From a candidate division WOR-3 bacterium (GTDB lineage Bacteria > Hydrothermota > Tepidihabitantia > Tepidihabitantales > Tepidihabitantaceae), in assembly GCA_039801085.1 (NCBI GenBank), contig JBDRTY010000002.1, forward strand, positions 443,339 to 507,338: a DNA stretch of 64,000 nucleotides. Reading direction: 5' to 3'. Position numbers and translations under genes: made by a program. Position 1 is the first letter of the stretch. Every line of letters begins with the position of its first letter. Below are positions 34,895-43,659 of the stretch, in pieces. The notes below the pieces were generated by a model. It had not been told where the DNA came from and did not search any database. It saw only the letters and a program-made list of their open reading frames with translations.

Positions 34895-36635
34895 GGGCAA
34901 GGCAGGCGGATTGCAGGTGGTTTATGACTTCTGGCGCCGTAACATTCCGCTGGCGGTCCTGCTGGTGGTGCTGACCGCATTTGCCAGTGCGGTGGCGGTT
35001 GCCTTCCCCTATCTGCTCCGGCTGATCATTGACGGGATCAAGTCGGAGATTACGAGCCGGAAACTGCTGACTTATGTGCTGATACTTTCCGGGTTCGGGC
35101 TGGCACGGGCGGTGGCAGATGTCCTGCTGCCGTTTCTGAGGGGCAGGACTAACGAAAGATTTCAGTGGGAAGTTCGGAGCGGGGTGTTCAGCCGGCTGCT
35201 CTACTACGATTACCGGTTTACCAACCGCTTCCCGAGTGGTGATGTGATGGAACGGCTGGACCACGACCTGCAGGAGCTGTCCTGGTTTGCCTGTTCCGGT
35301 ATCTTCCGTTTCGCCGCCGGCGCCATGCTCGCCCTGTTCACGCTGGTGATGCTTCTGCGTATGAACTGGCTGCTGACGCTGGTGACGATTGTGCCGGTGA
35401 CTCTTGGGGTGGTCGGCTGGCTCCGGCTCGGTCCGAAAATCTACAGCCTGTTCATGCGCTGGCGGGAGCAGATTGCCGAGATCAACAACCAGCTCCAGTC
35501 GACATTTGCCGGTATCAGGCTCGTCAAGGCGTTTGTTACCGCCGAAGGTCTGGCAGGCCGGTTCAGAGCGACGCTGGACCGGCGGGTCGGACTGGCGGTT
35601 CGCGAGGCACGGTTTGAATCCCGGCTGCAGGTGCTGTATATGATGATTGCCGAGCTGGCACTGCTGCTGGTGCTCTGGGTGGGCGGAGGACTGGTGATCG
35701 CCCGGCGGTTGACTCTGGGAGAGTTCGTTGCCTTCAATGTCTATCAGCTGATGCTTTTGCCGACGATGTTTGATATCGGCAATTTGTTTGTCTCCGGCAG
35801 AAGGGCAAGCGGGGCAGGGACACGGATTATGGAGCTGGTGCGCGAGGATTACAGCATCAGTCGCCGGGGTGCGGATCTCGAACCGCTGCCGGGTGAACTA
35901 CGGCTGGAGCGGGTGGTCTTCAGTTATAACCGGGTGCCGGTGCTCAGGAATGTGTCAATGGTTATCCCTGCCGGCAGGAAGATCGGTATCGCCGGCACGG
36001 TCGGTTCGGGCAAGAGCACACTGCTGCGGCTGATACTGCGGCTGATGGAGCCGGATGCGGGTACAGTGATATTAAACGGCACCGATATCCGAGATCTGAA
36101 CCTGATCGCCTATCGCCAGCTGTTCGGATATGCACCGCAGGAGCCGGTTCTGTTTTCGGACACATTGAGAAACAACATTCTGTTCGGACGCAGGGCAGAT
36201 GATTCCCGCTTGCATGAGCTGTTAAGACTGGTTCAGCTCGAGGATGATGTCCGTGAGTTTGTCCGGGGTTTGGATGAGCCGTTAGGGGAACGAGGCACCG
36301 GTCTGTCCGGCGGTCAGAAGGCGCGGGTGGCGCTGGCACGGGCGCTGCTCCTGCAGCCGGAGATAATCATCCTTGATGATGCCACTTCCGGGCTGGATGC
36401 GGATACCGAGCAGGAGTTCTTTGCCCGGCTCTTTAACGCACTGCCCGGCAGGACATTTATTATCGTTTCCCACCGGCTCAAGGTGCTTTCCGCCTGTGAT
36501 TACATCTATGTCCTGGACCAGGGTGAAGTCAGCGAGCAGGGCACACCCGCCGAACTGTTGTCAAGGTCCGGTCTCTATTACCGGCTTTATGAGCGTCAGC
36601 TCCTCAGGGAGGAGCTGGAACAGCTTGACAGTTAG
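34887..36635 (+). CDS. ABC exporter half-transporter, degenerate Walker B subunit
   Basis: 582 residues from ATG 34887, which overlaps the previous gene by 8 bp and follows GGGGAG. Six-helix membrane domain, Walker A (AGTVGSGKST), canonical signature (LSGGQKAR), Walker B with Asp replacing the catalytic Glu (IIILDDATSGLD) and H-loop (VSHRLK). Asp here plus LSLGE in its partner form the degenerate site; the partner's Glu plus this LSGGQ form the working site. Ends 9 bp from the convergent DHS-like gene. Confidence 0.88.
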   Translation: MARGKAGGLQVVYDFWRRNIPLAVLLVVLTAFASAVAVAFPYLLRLIIDGIKSEITSRKLLTYVLILSGFGLARAVADVLLPFLRGRTNERFQWEVRSGVFSRLLYYDYRFTNRFPSGDVMERLDHDLQELSWFACSGIFRFAAGAMLALFTLVMLLRMNWLLTLVTIVPVTLGVVGWLRLGPKIYSLFMRWREQIAEINNQLQSTFAGIRLVKAFVTAEGLAGRFRATLDRRVGLAVREARFESRLQVLYMMIAELALLLVLWVGGGLVIARRLTLGEFVAFNVYQLMLLPTMFDIGNLFVSGRRASGAGTRIMELVREDYSISRRGADLEPLPGELRLERVVFSYNRVPVLRNVSMVIPAGRKIGIAGTVGSGKSTLLRLILRLMEPDAGTVILNGTDIRDLNLIAYRQLFGYAPQEPVLFSDTLRNNILFGRRADDSRLHELLRLVQLEDDVREFVRGLDEPLGERGTGLSGGQKARVALARALLLQPEIIILDDATSGLDADTEQEFFARLFNALPGRTFIIVSHRLKVLSACDYIYVLDQGEVSEQGTPAELLSRSGLYYRLYERQLLREELEQLDS

Positions 36636-36644
36636 ATTACCGCT

Positions 36645-37814
36645 TCAGATCCGGGTGTGCTGGAAAAACTCCTGTTTCAGCCGTTCCATCATTTCTACCC
36701 GGCGGTCATAGAGCCGGTGGAGCTTGCGCGGTTTGTGCCTTGCCAGCGCATAATGGGTAAAGAGCGGCAGTGCCACGGTTGCGTCCAGATAGCAGACGAT
36801 CGCATCCGGCAGCCGGTTCGGATCCACCTTGCCCCAGGAGACCGCCTCGTGCGGGGTCGCACCGGAAAGTCCGCCAGTATCAGGCCGGGCATCGGTGAAC
36901 TGGATGAAGTAGTCCTGACCGACATCGCGCAGCATCAGGATCTCCTGAATCTGAGGTTCGGTCTGGAGCATGAAGTTCTTCGGCGAACCGCCACCGACCA
37001 GTACGACTCCGGACTCGCCACCGGAACGCTTGGCATAGAGCACATAGGATGTGGTTTCATTGACATCAATTGACGGGTTGATGCGCAGTTTCAGCCCCTT
37101 GAGTTCCAGTCCGGCAATGTTCATTCCGATCGTTGAGTCACCGGGGGAACTGGTGTGGACCGGGACGCCATAGCGGTAGGCGGCGGCAAGGATCGATACA
37201 TCCTTAAGCCCGTTTTTCTCCTCGTATTCGGCGGCGTACTTCCCGAGATAATGGTAGAATTCAGCGGTGCCCATCTCCTTCTGGAACTCGGGCTGGAGAA
37301 GGATTTTCCGCAGGATTTCGTCGGTGGCACAGAGACAGTCGGTGTAACCGAGGAAGATGTCGTAAATTCGGACAACATCATTCTTGCGCAGATCGGCATC
37401 ATCAACTGCAGGGGAACCCGCGTAGAGTGGAAAGTTGAAGGCAAAGTGCAGGTCGTGATACATATTGGCACCGGTGGTAACAATCCAGTCAATAAATCCG
37501 GCTTTGATCAGGGGGACAATGCAGGAACAGCCGAGACCGGCAGGGGTAAGGGCACCGGCAAGCGACATGCCGATGATTGTCTTCGGTTTGAGCATCTTCT
37601 GGACAAACAGCTGGCATGCCTGACGGAGCCGGGCAGAGTTGTAGGCAAGAAAGGTTTCTTCAATCAGATAGACCGCTGACTCTTTGCCGGTGATACCTTC
37701 GGGCAGAATCCGCTTGCCGGAGAGATAGAGATGCTTGCGCGGGGTCCGGCGTTTCCGCAGCCAGTCCGGCAGTTCGCTGAGATCAGGACGGTAACGGTAA
37801 TTTTTCTTCTTCAT
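36645..37814 (-). CDS. Deoxyhypusine synthase family protein
   Basis: 389 residues. Resembles deoxyhypusine synthase throughout ([49 protein letters not shown]) and keeps the active-site lysine in [12 protein letters not shown]. In eukaryotes and archaea the enzyme moves aminobutyl from spermidine to eIF5A; bacterial homologues lack that target and are linked to polyamine synthesis. It starts 10 bp after an ODC-type decarboxylase, with GGAGGTG before the ATG, so an aminobutyl transfer using putrescine or agmatine is the likeliest role. Confidence 0.85.
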   Translation of the reverse strand: MKKKNYRYRPDLSELPDWLRKRRTPRKHLYLSGKRILPEGITGKESAVYLIEETFLAYNSARLRQACQLFVQKMLKPKTIIGMSLAGALTPAGLGCSCIVPLIKAGFIDWIVTTGANMYHDLHFAFNFPLYAGSPAVDDADLRKNDVVRIYDIFLGYTDCLCATDEILRKILLQPEFQKEMGTAEFYHYLGKYAAEYEEKNGLKDVSILAAAYRYGVPVHTSSPGDSTIGMNIAGLELKGLKLRINPSIDVNETTSYVLYAKRSGGESGVVLVGGGSPKNFMLQTEPQIQEILMLRDVGQDYFIQFTDARPDTGGLSGATPHEAVSWGKVDPNRLPDAIVCYLDATVALPLFTHYALARHKPRKLHRLYDRRVEMMERLKQEFFQHTRI

Positions 37815-37824
37815 TTTTCACCTC

Positions 37825-38970
37825 CTATGGGACAAAAATGGTCTTTGCCGGCGGAATGCCGTTGAAGTGGGTTGCATGGGCAATGGAATAGGCACCGATA
37901 TTCTGGGCATACACCAGATCCCCCAGCTCCAGCTCTGGCAGTTCCTCGGCGGTGGAGATGATGTCCAGCGAGTCACAGGTCGGTCCGGCAAGGGTGGTGA
38001 GCTGGGTCGGTCCCTGCTTCAGAGTTGCAAACTGATATTTGCAATGGTCAAAAACGGTGCCCGAAAGTGCGCCATACACACCATCATCAAGATAATACCA
38101 GTGCTTGTTATTGCGAATCGACTTGCCGATTACCGACATCAGCAGAAAGCCCGCTGGTCCGACAATCGCCCGTCCCGGCTCGGCGATCAGCCGGACATCA
38201 TCCGGGAAAAGCCGGGCAAGTTCCATATTGAGTGCGGGGGCGATATCGGCAAACCAGTCCGGGTCGGTATCAAAATGGCGGATTGGAAATCCGCCGCCGA
38301 TGTCCACCAGTTTCAGATTCAGACCCTTGTTTTCTGCCTCGGTCAGGATCATCCGGGTGAGCTCAAGGGCGTCAAGATAGTTATTACCCTGCAGACACTG
38401 GGAGCCGACATGGAAGGAGATACCAACCGGTTCCAGCCCGAGTTTTTTTGCCTTGAGCAGGAGGGGAATCGCATCCGCCGGTTCGGCACCAAATTTGAGT
38501 GAAAGCTCCACCACCGAGCCGACATTCGGCACTTTGATTCTGACCACCACCTGCGCCTGCGGTGCATGGCGGGCAATCTTGTTCAGCTCATATTCGGAGT
38601 CAAAGGTCATGAGCCGGACCCGGCGCCGGATCGCATATTTAATCGCCTCCGGCCGTTTGACCGTATTGGCAAAGATCACCCGTTTCGGATCCGCACCTGC
38701 CGCAAGTACCCATTCAATCTCCGGTTCAGACGCTACATCAAATCCGCATCCCTCCTGGGCAAGAGTTTTGATCACCTCGGGGTTCGGGTTTGCCTTGACC
38801 GCATAGAACGGCTCCACCCGGGGCAGGAGCTTGCGGAACTTTGCCAGCTGGGCTAAAAGCAGGGTGCGGCTGATGACAAACAGCGGGGTGCCGTGCTTTT
38901 TTGCGAGCCGGGGAAATGAGGCGCGCAGTTTCCTCAGATAGCCGTTCTGATTTTTGATATTTGTGTTCAC
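37825..38970 (-). CDS. Ornithine/lysine-type decarboxylase (fold III PLP enzyme)
   Basis: 381 residues, length and motifs of eukaryotic-type ornithine decarboxylase: PLP lysine in FYAVKANPNP (about residue 60), the Gly-rich LVDIGGGFPIRH, EPGRAIVG and the catalytic Cys in GPTCDSLD. The last motif separates it from diaminopimelate decarboxylase, where CESGD is expected. It would make putrescine (or cadaverine). GTG start at 38970 lies 6 nt after a promoter -10. First gene of a two-gene unit with the DHS-like gene. Confidence 0.88.
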   Translation of the reverse strand: MNTNIKNQNGYLRKLRASFPRLAKKHGTPLFVISRTLLLAQLAKFRKLLPRVEPFYAVKANPNPEVIKTLAQEGCGFDVASEPEIEWVLAAGADPKRVIFANTVKRPEAIKYAIRRRVRLMTFDSEYELNKIARHAPQAQVVVRIKVPNVGSVVELSLKFGAEPADAIPLLLKAKKLGLEPVGISFHVGSQCLQGNNYLDALELTRMILTEAENKGLNLKLVDIGGGFPIRHFDTDPDWFADIAPALNMELARLFPDDVRLIAEPGRAIVGPAGFLLMSVIGKSIRNNKHWYYLDDGVYGALSGTVFDHCKYQFATLKQGPTQLTTLAGPTCDSLDIISTAEELPELELGDLVYAQNIGAYSIAHATHFNGIPPAKTIFVP

Positions 38971-38976
38971 GCCTCA

Positions 38977-39004
38977 ATTATTGCCGGTCGGATTTGCGGG
39001 TCAA
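38977..39004 (-). promoter_or_regulatory. Promoter of the decarboxylase/DHS-like operon
   Basis: Minus strand TTGACC (39004-38999), 16-bp spacer, AATAAT (38982-38977), 6 nt to the GTG at 38970. Confidence 0.55.
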
Positions 39005-39006
39005 GA

Positions 39007-40011
39007 TTAAACACCGGCCGGGATGAGCACCGCGGCGCCATTGATCCGGCTGTGCTTGACCGCCAGCAGGGCTTCGTTTGCCTGCTCAAGCGGAAAGGTG
39101 GTGACGGTGGTCTGAAGCGGAACTTCCTCTGCCAGCCGGAGCAGTTCAATCACATCCTGCCTGGTGCTGTTGGCAACCGAAACTAGCTGCCGTTCGTGGT
39201 AGATCAAACCATAGTCCAGCACCGGGATCGGGCTCATATGGATGCCGGCAAGGGCAAGGGTTGCGCCCCGCTCCAGCCAGGCAAGCGCCTTCGGCACCAG
39301 TTCGCCTGCCGGGGCAAAGATAACCCCGGCGTCCAGGGTAAAGGGCGGCTGTCCATCGGCACTGCCGACCCAGTCAGCGCCCAGTTCCCGGGCGTGCTGC
39401 TGATGAAGCGGACTGCGGGTAAAGACCGCAACCGGACAGCGCCAGTATTTCAGAATCTGCAGACAGATGTGGGCAGAGGCGCCAAAGCCCCACAGCCCGA
39501 CCCGGTCGCCAGGCTGAATCTGCGCCCGCCTCAGGCTCCGGTAGCCGATCACACCGGCACAGAGCAGCGGTGCGAGATTTGGCACAGGGATTTTCCGGGG
39601 CAGGGGATAGCAGAAGCCGGCGCGGACGAGAGTAAACTCGGCATATCCACCATCGGTATGAAAACCGGTGAACCGGATGTTTTCACAGAGGTTCTCCCTG
39701 CCCTTACGGCAGTGTTGACAGGTTCTGCAGACACCGGCAAGCCAGGGGATGCCGACCAGTGTGCCGGGTGGTGGCTGGGACACATTCTCGCCCAGCTTGT
39801 CAACAATGCCGACAATCTCGTGTCCGACAATGAGCAGCAGGCGCGGGACCTTTATGTCACCCTCAATCTCATGGATATCGGTATGGCAGACACCGCAGGC
39901 AAGGACCCGGACCCGCAGTTCATCCGGACCGGGTTCCGGAACGGGCAGTTCGGACGCCTCCAGCGGTGCAGTTTCCACCGGTGCGATCTTGCGCAACACC
40001 ATCGCCCGCAT
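39007..40011 (-). CDS. Zinc-dependent alcohol dehydrogenase
   Basis: 334 residues of the medium-chain dehydrogenase family. Catalytic zinc ligands in ACGVCHTDIHE and VGHEI, structural zinc site with four cysteines in CRTCQHCRKGRENLC, and a Rossmann loop GLWGFGASAHI. The loop has Ala-Ser where GxGxxG is usual, so cofactor binding may be somewhat altered. It oxidises alcohols or reduces aldehydes; AdhA/AdhP-like, substrate unknown. It lies 36 bp upstream of the decarboxylase gene on the same strand, which has its own promoter. Confidence 0.85.
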   Translation of the reverse strand: MRAMVLRKIAPVETAPLEASELPVPEPGPDELRVRVLACGVCHTDIHEIEGDIKVPRLLLIVGHEIVGIVDKLGENVSQPPPGTLVGIPWLAGVCRTCQHCRKGRENLCENIRFTGFHTDGGYAEFTLVRAGFCYPLPRKIPVPNLAPLLCAGVIGYRSLRRAQIQPGDRVGLWGFGASAHICLQILKYWRCPVAVFTRSPLHQQHARELGADWVGSADGQPPFTLDAGVIFAPAGELVPKALAWLERGATLALAGIHMSPIPVLDYGLIYHERQLVSVANSTRQDVIELLRLAEEVPLQTTVTTFPLEQANEALLAVKHSRINGAAVLIPAGV

Positions 40012-40097
40012 CGGAAATTATTAAACATTGTGAACCCGGCAAGACAAGCACGGCGGATGTTCGGTTGCGGTCTTCAGGCAGACAGTGACCGGAAATG

Positions 40098-40188
40098 GAT
40101 TCCTCGACTGCGCTCGGAATGACAGAAGGAGTAATTCCGGTCCGAATGCGCCTTCGTTCTTGGTCATTTCGACCGGAGTGGAGAAATC
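40098..40188. repeat. Inverted intergenic repeat pair
   Basis: Forward unit 40098-40123 (GATTCCTCG to CGGAATGAC) and reverse unit 40163-40188 (GTCATTTCGA to GAGAAATC), same family as the cluster at 6481-6907. The two can pair across a 39-bp loop. Confidence 0.75.
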
Positions 40189-40201
40189 CCTTCCGCTACC
40201 G

Positions 40202-40230
40202 TTGACAGTGAGGCAGAGCAGTGGTAATTT
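40202..40230 (+). promoter_or_regulatory. Promoter of the DsrE-like gene
   Basis: TTGACA (40202-40207), 17-bp spacer, TAATTT (40225-40230). A short leader with AAAGGAG (40239-40245) precedes the ATG at 40251. Confidence 0.6.
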
Positions 40231-40250
40231 TATTCAGAAAGGAGCTGAAA

Positions 40251-40604
40251 ATGGAAAAACGCCGGGTTGCCATCTTTGCCTTTAATTCGGATCCAGTGGT
40301 GTTTGCCCACTGTCTGCTCAACGGACTGGGGATGCAGGCGCAGGGCTGGGAGGTGAGGGTTGTGATTGAGGGTGATGCGACCAAGCAGGTCTCGCTTTTG
40401 CGCAATGAGACCAAGCCCTTTGCCGCTCTGTGGCAGAAGGCGAAAAATGCGGGCATTATTGACTGTGTCTGTGAAGCCTGCGCCCGCAAGAACACGGTTG
40501 TGCCGGCGGTCAGAGAGCAGGGACTGAATCTGTGCAATGAGCTTGAGGGCCATCCGAGCGTTGCCCGTTATATTGAGCAGGGCTATGAGGTGCTGGTCTT
40601 CTGA
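40251..40604 (+). CDS. DsrE/DsrF-like small cytoplasmic protein
   Basis: 117 residues starting MEKRRVAIFAFNSDPVVFAH, with an alpha/beta DsrE-type pattern (GWEVRVVIEGDATKQV) and a cysteine-containing loop IIDCVCEACARKN. DsrE-like proteins carry sulfur or serve as redox partners; the CxC..C cluster fits, but the role is unproven. Start set by the AAAGGAG site; an upstream in-frame GTG at 40221 falls inside the promoter. Confidence 0.7.
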   Translation: MEKRRVAIFAFNSDPVVFAHCLLNGLGMQAQGWEVRVVIEGDATKQVSLLRNETKPFAALWQKAKNAGIIDCVCEACARKNTVVPAVREQGLNLCNELEGHPSVARYIEQGYEVLVF

Positions 40605-40642
40605 TGGCAGGATGAAATACGTCCGGCATTGTAAATCCATTA

Positions 40643-40670
40643 TTGACATATTGAAAATTTATTATATAGT
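40643..40670 (+). promoter_or_regulatory. Promoter of the frameshifted secreted-protein gene
   Basis: TTGACA (40643-40648), 16-bp spacer, TATAGT (40665-40670), then a leader with AAGGGAGG before the ATG at 40717. Confidence 0.65.
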
Positions 40671-40716
40671 ATCCGTGAGCCAATGGTGTCATTAATTCCC
40701 GGCAAGGGAGGCTAAA

Positions 40717-41398
40717 ATGAGACACCTGAAAATCTTGATTGTTAGCAGTGTGCTCACCCTTTCGCCTATATGGGGGGTGGGTTCGGCTGGCTAACTTTTA
40801 TGGGCACGCAACCGGTCCTGGAACCGCAATAGCAGCAGGACGCGGTCTTGAAACCGGTTCTCCCACTCCGGATGCGACCACACTGCTCTGGCTTCTCCAT
40901 GGTAGAGATTCAGATGAAATAAATTTTTTTGAGCGCTGGTATGCACCGTCAGGACCACCAGGTTCATGGGCACGCCGGCAGAATTTACCGTGGGAAGATC
41001 CGAGAAGGGACAAGGTAGATTGGGGAGCCGCACTTTGTCAGGCTGGGGATACCTTCTATGCGGTGTTTGGCAGAGATAACGAACCCCAATTCTGGTGTTA
41101 TTATGATTCCCAGGAACCTGATGGAAGTCAGTCTGTCGATAGGATATCTGCTCTGCCGTCGGTTATGCTTCTGCCCTCGGGCAGAGAATATCAGATCGTT
41201 GTTAATGATGTATCCGGATCCGTAAATCTCACGGTGTTCAGTGTTGCGGGCACAGTGATGAAGCGATTAAGTGAATGCCCAATTTCCGGCAGGTGTGTTC
41301 TGCGGTTGGACACCGGTCATTGGCAAACCGGCATATATTACTGGCGGCTTGAGACCTCTGCCGGGGTGACGGCAGGCAAGGTTACGGTTATCCATTAA
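40717..41398 (+). pseudogene. Secreted kelch-like protein, frameshifted after the signal peptide
   Basis: ATG 40717 has a good ribosome site and encodes a signal peptide (MRHLKILIVSSVLTLSPIWG) that stops at TAA 40792-40794. The mature protein continues in another frame (LANFYGHATGPGTAIAAGRG onward) to 41398 with a C-terminal tail (LTVFSVAGTVMKRL, WQTGIYYWRLETSAG). The frames would join if one G were removed from the GGGGGG run near 40771. Either the gene is broken or the run was misread; a contingency-type on/off tract is a third possibility. Confidence 0.7.
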
Positions 41399-41410
41399 TC
41401 AGAGGGGATA

Positions 41411-42877
41411 ATGACACCATTGGCTCGGTTGAAATTACATTACTCGGCGGTTTTAGTTATGCTGCTCGGATTTTTGCAGCCGCTGAGTGCGATACCGCGT
41501 TTCTTTCGTCTACTGAACGGTTTCTGGCCCAGTTCCATCGCAGTGCTTGGAGATTCCGGTTATCTCCTCTGGGGTGGAGTTTTAATCAATAACCCTCATG
41601 GCAGGACACCTGCTGCCCTGTATCGGCTCTCTCCCAGTGGTGACTCCCTGTGGCTCAAAACCTACAGCCCGGTTTTGCCTGGTGGGGTTTTTTCTGAAGA
41701 TGTCTGTATTCTGCGGGATGGTAATTTTGCCGTTTCCTGCCTCTGGGTTTACAGTTGCCCGGAATCAACGGTTGGCAGAACAACACTGGCTAAGCTTGAC
41801 TCGCTGGGTAATCTGCGCTGGATGAGGTTCTTCCCGGACACGGAATTCGTGTTTAATTCGATATCTCCTACCCGAGACTCGGGGGTTTTAGTTACAGTGA
41901 GGAGTATGAAGCATGAAAACGGAGAACTGTGGAAATTTGACCGGGATGGTAACATTACATGGGTAAAGATGGCTGCGTCCGGGAATGATACTTTTATTGG
42001 TTACGGTTATATCAGACAGGTATCATTCGGCGGTTACATATTAGCAGTGGCAGGCTGGGCTGGCAATGAGAAGCTGGCGGGCATGGCGCGGGCTGATGAT
42101 GATGGCAATATCCTTTGGATACGCTTCTTTAAGGACGAAAGTCTGGATTTGCCGGTAATAAATGATATTTGTGAGACCTCGGACAGCTGTTTTATTGCCT
42201 GCGGGGGGACCAGCTGGACTCCCAAGGACGGTGTCTGGGTGTGGAAAATTGACCGCTGGGGTAATGAGCGGTGGCGGGTGGTTTACCTTCATCCGCCAGA
42301 AAAGGCGCCGAACTCGGTTGCTCCGACTAAAGATGGTGGTTGTGTTGCTGGCGGATCCTATATGTTGCGTCACAGACAGGGTCGGGATACATTATATATC
42401 TGGCTGATACGGTTCAGTGGTTCGGGTGAAGTTCTCTGGGAGCGTATCATCGGCGATGGCACCATTGAGTGGAGCTATATTTATCGCATCCGGTCGGCGC
42501 TTGATGGCGGGTTCGTTTTCTACGGCTGGTATGCAAATATGTCCTGTTTTGTCAAGACCGATTCTGCAGGTAATTTTTTCCCGAACATCTGGCTGGGAGA
42601 ATCTCTGGAGCGCGCTGATAGCGGAGTGATTACCCAAGTTTTTCCCAACCCGGTGCAGGGCAGGGCGGCCATTTACTATCATGCTTGCAGTCCGGGAAAG
42701 CTCAGGTTAGAGGTCAGCGATGTGGCGGGCAGATTGGTGGATCAAACAGAATTCAATGTGGCTGCCGGTTCGGGTGTTTACTACTGGACACATAACAGAT
42801 TGGCACCGGGGATATATTTTGTGAATATCACAACTCCGGACAGCGGTTCGTGCGTCAAAGTGCTGATTCTCAGATAA
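41411..42877 (+). CDS. Secreted beta-propeller protein with C-terminal tail
   Basis: 488 residues. Signal peptide (LHYSAVLVMLLGFLQPLSA), repeated blades of the kind WLKTYSPVLPGGVFSEDVCI, WVKMAASGNDTFIGYGYI and WRVVYLHPPEKAPNSVAPT (each Trp-led with an 'xxTxDGG' turn), and a sorting-type tail (VFPNPVQGRAAIYYHA, VSDVAGRLVDQTEF, RLAPGIYFVNITTPDSG). AGAGGGG precedes the ATG. It lies 12 bp after the frameshifted secreted gene and is probably in the same operon. Confidence 0.78.
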   Translation: MTPLARLKLHYSAVLVMLLGFLQPLSAIPRFFRLLNGFWPSSIAVLGDSGYLLWGGVLINNPHGRTPAALYRLSPSGDSLWLKTYSPVLPGGVFSEDVCILRDGNFAVSCLWVYSCPESTVGRTTLAKLDSLGNLRWMRFFPDTEFVFNSISPTRDSGVLVTVRSMKHENGELWKFDRDGNITWVKMAASGNDTFIGYGYIRQVSFGGYILAVAGWAGNEKLAGMARADDDGNILWIRFFKDESLDLPVINDICETSDSCFIACGGTSWTPKDGVWVWKIDRWGNERWRVVYLHPPEKAPNSVAPTKDGGCVAGGSYMLRHRQGRDTLYIWLIRFSGSGEVLWERIIGDGTIEWSYIYRIRSALDGGFVFYGWYANMSCFVKTDSAGNFFPNIWLGESLERADSGVITQVFPNPVQGRAAIYYHACSPGKLRLEVSDVAGRLVDQTEFNVAAGSGVYYWTHNRLAPGIYFVNITTPDSGSCVKVLILR

Positions 42878-42883
42878 CTAAAA

Positions 42884-43534
42884 ATGCCAGACAGCCCCTT
42901 CAACGGCTATGCAGAAAGTTACGATACCTGGTATGATAAGCCGCCGGGCAGGGAGGCGTTTGCGGTTGAGCTGGCAGCGCTGCGGCGGGTGGTGGCGGAA
43001 CTGCCCCACCCCTGGCTTGAGGTCGGAGTTGGCACGGGCAGGTTTGCGCAGGCGCTCGGCATTCCGCTCGGTGTTGACCCGTCCGCAGCGATGCTCAAAC
43101 TGGCACAGGCGCGGGGGATCAGGACGGTTCGGGCGGTTGCCGAGAACCTGCCTTTCCCTGATGGTGAGTTCGGCACCGTTTTTCTCCTGACCACCTGGGA
43201 GTTTCTTTCTGAACCCGGGCGGGCGCTTCTGGAAATCCGGCGCGTGCTCAAGCCCGGCGGGATGCTGGTCAACGCCTATCTGGACCGTGGTGGTAAATGG
43301 GGAAGGTTGTATCTCCGCAAGGCAGAAGCCGGACATCCGCTCTTCAGCCGGGCACGGTTCTATGACTACGAGGAGGTTGTCCGGCTCACCCGGCAGGCTG
43401 GTTTTGAGGTTGTCCGCACCATCTCCGCCCTGTTTTCCGGACCGGGTGAGGATACAGCCGGCGATGAGCCAAGAGATGGGTTTCACCCCGGTGCCAGCTT
43501 TGTGGTTATCGTGGGCAGAAGGCAGACGGCTTAA
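42884..43534 (+). CDS. Class I SAM-dependent methyltransferase
   Basis: 216 residues, methyltransferase type 11/UbiE-like. Motif I LEVGVGTGRFAQALG, motif II VDPSAAML, post-motif AVAENLPFPDGEFGTVFL and motif III LKPGGMLVNAYLDRGG. N-terminal YAESYDTWYD is typical for small-molecule methyltransferases. Substrate unknown. It begins 6 bp after the secreted protein gene, with no promoter of its own in view. Confidence 0.85.
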   Translation: MPDSPFNGYAESYDTWYDKPPGREAFAVELAALRRVVAELPHPWLEVGVGTGRFAQALGIPLGVDPSAAMLKLAQARGIRTVRAVAENLPFPDGEFGTVFLLTTWEFLSEPGRALLEIRRVLKPGGMLVNAYLDRGGKWGRLYLRKAEAGHPLFSRARFYDYEEVVRLTRQAGFEVVRTISALFSGPGEDTAGDEPRDGFHPGASFVVIVGRRQTA

Positions 43535-43659
43535 ATCCGGGCTAACCCGGGTACGAGCCCGGGGCATGCCCCCACCACAACATATTGTGTTTAACTTACT
43601 ATAATATCTATATAAGGCACCATATCCTTACAAAACCAGGAATCGCTTGAGGAATCCGG

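Noticed and set aside
40792-40794. Stop in the secreted-protein gene as a recoded (selenocysteine) codon
   Set aside because: The stop is TAA, not TGA, and the downstream coding is in a different frame, so a frameshift explains it better.
42878-43659. Terminator at CCCGGGTACGAGCCCGGG (about 43545-43565)
   Set aside because: A hairpin is possible but no T-run follows, so a rho-independent terminator is not supported.
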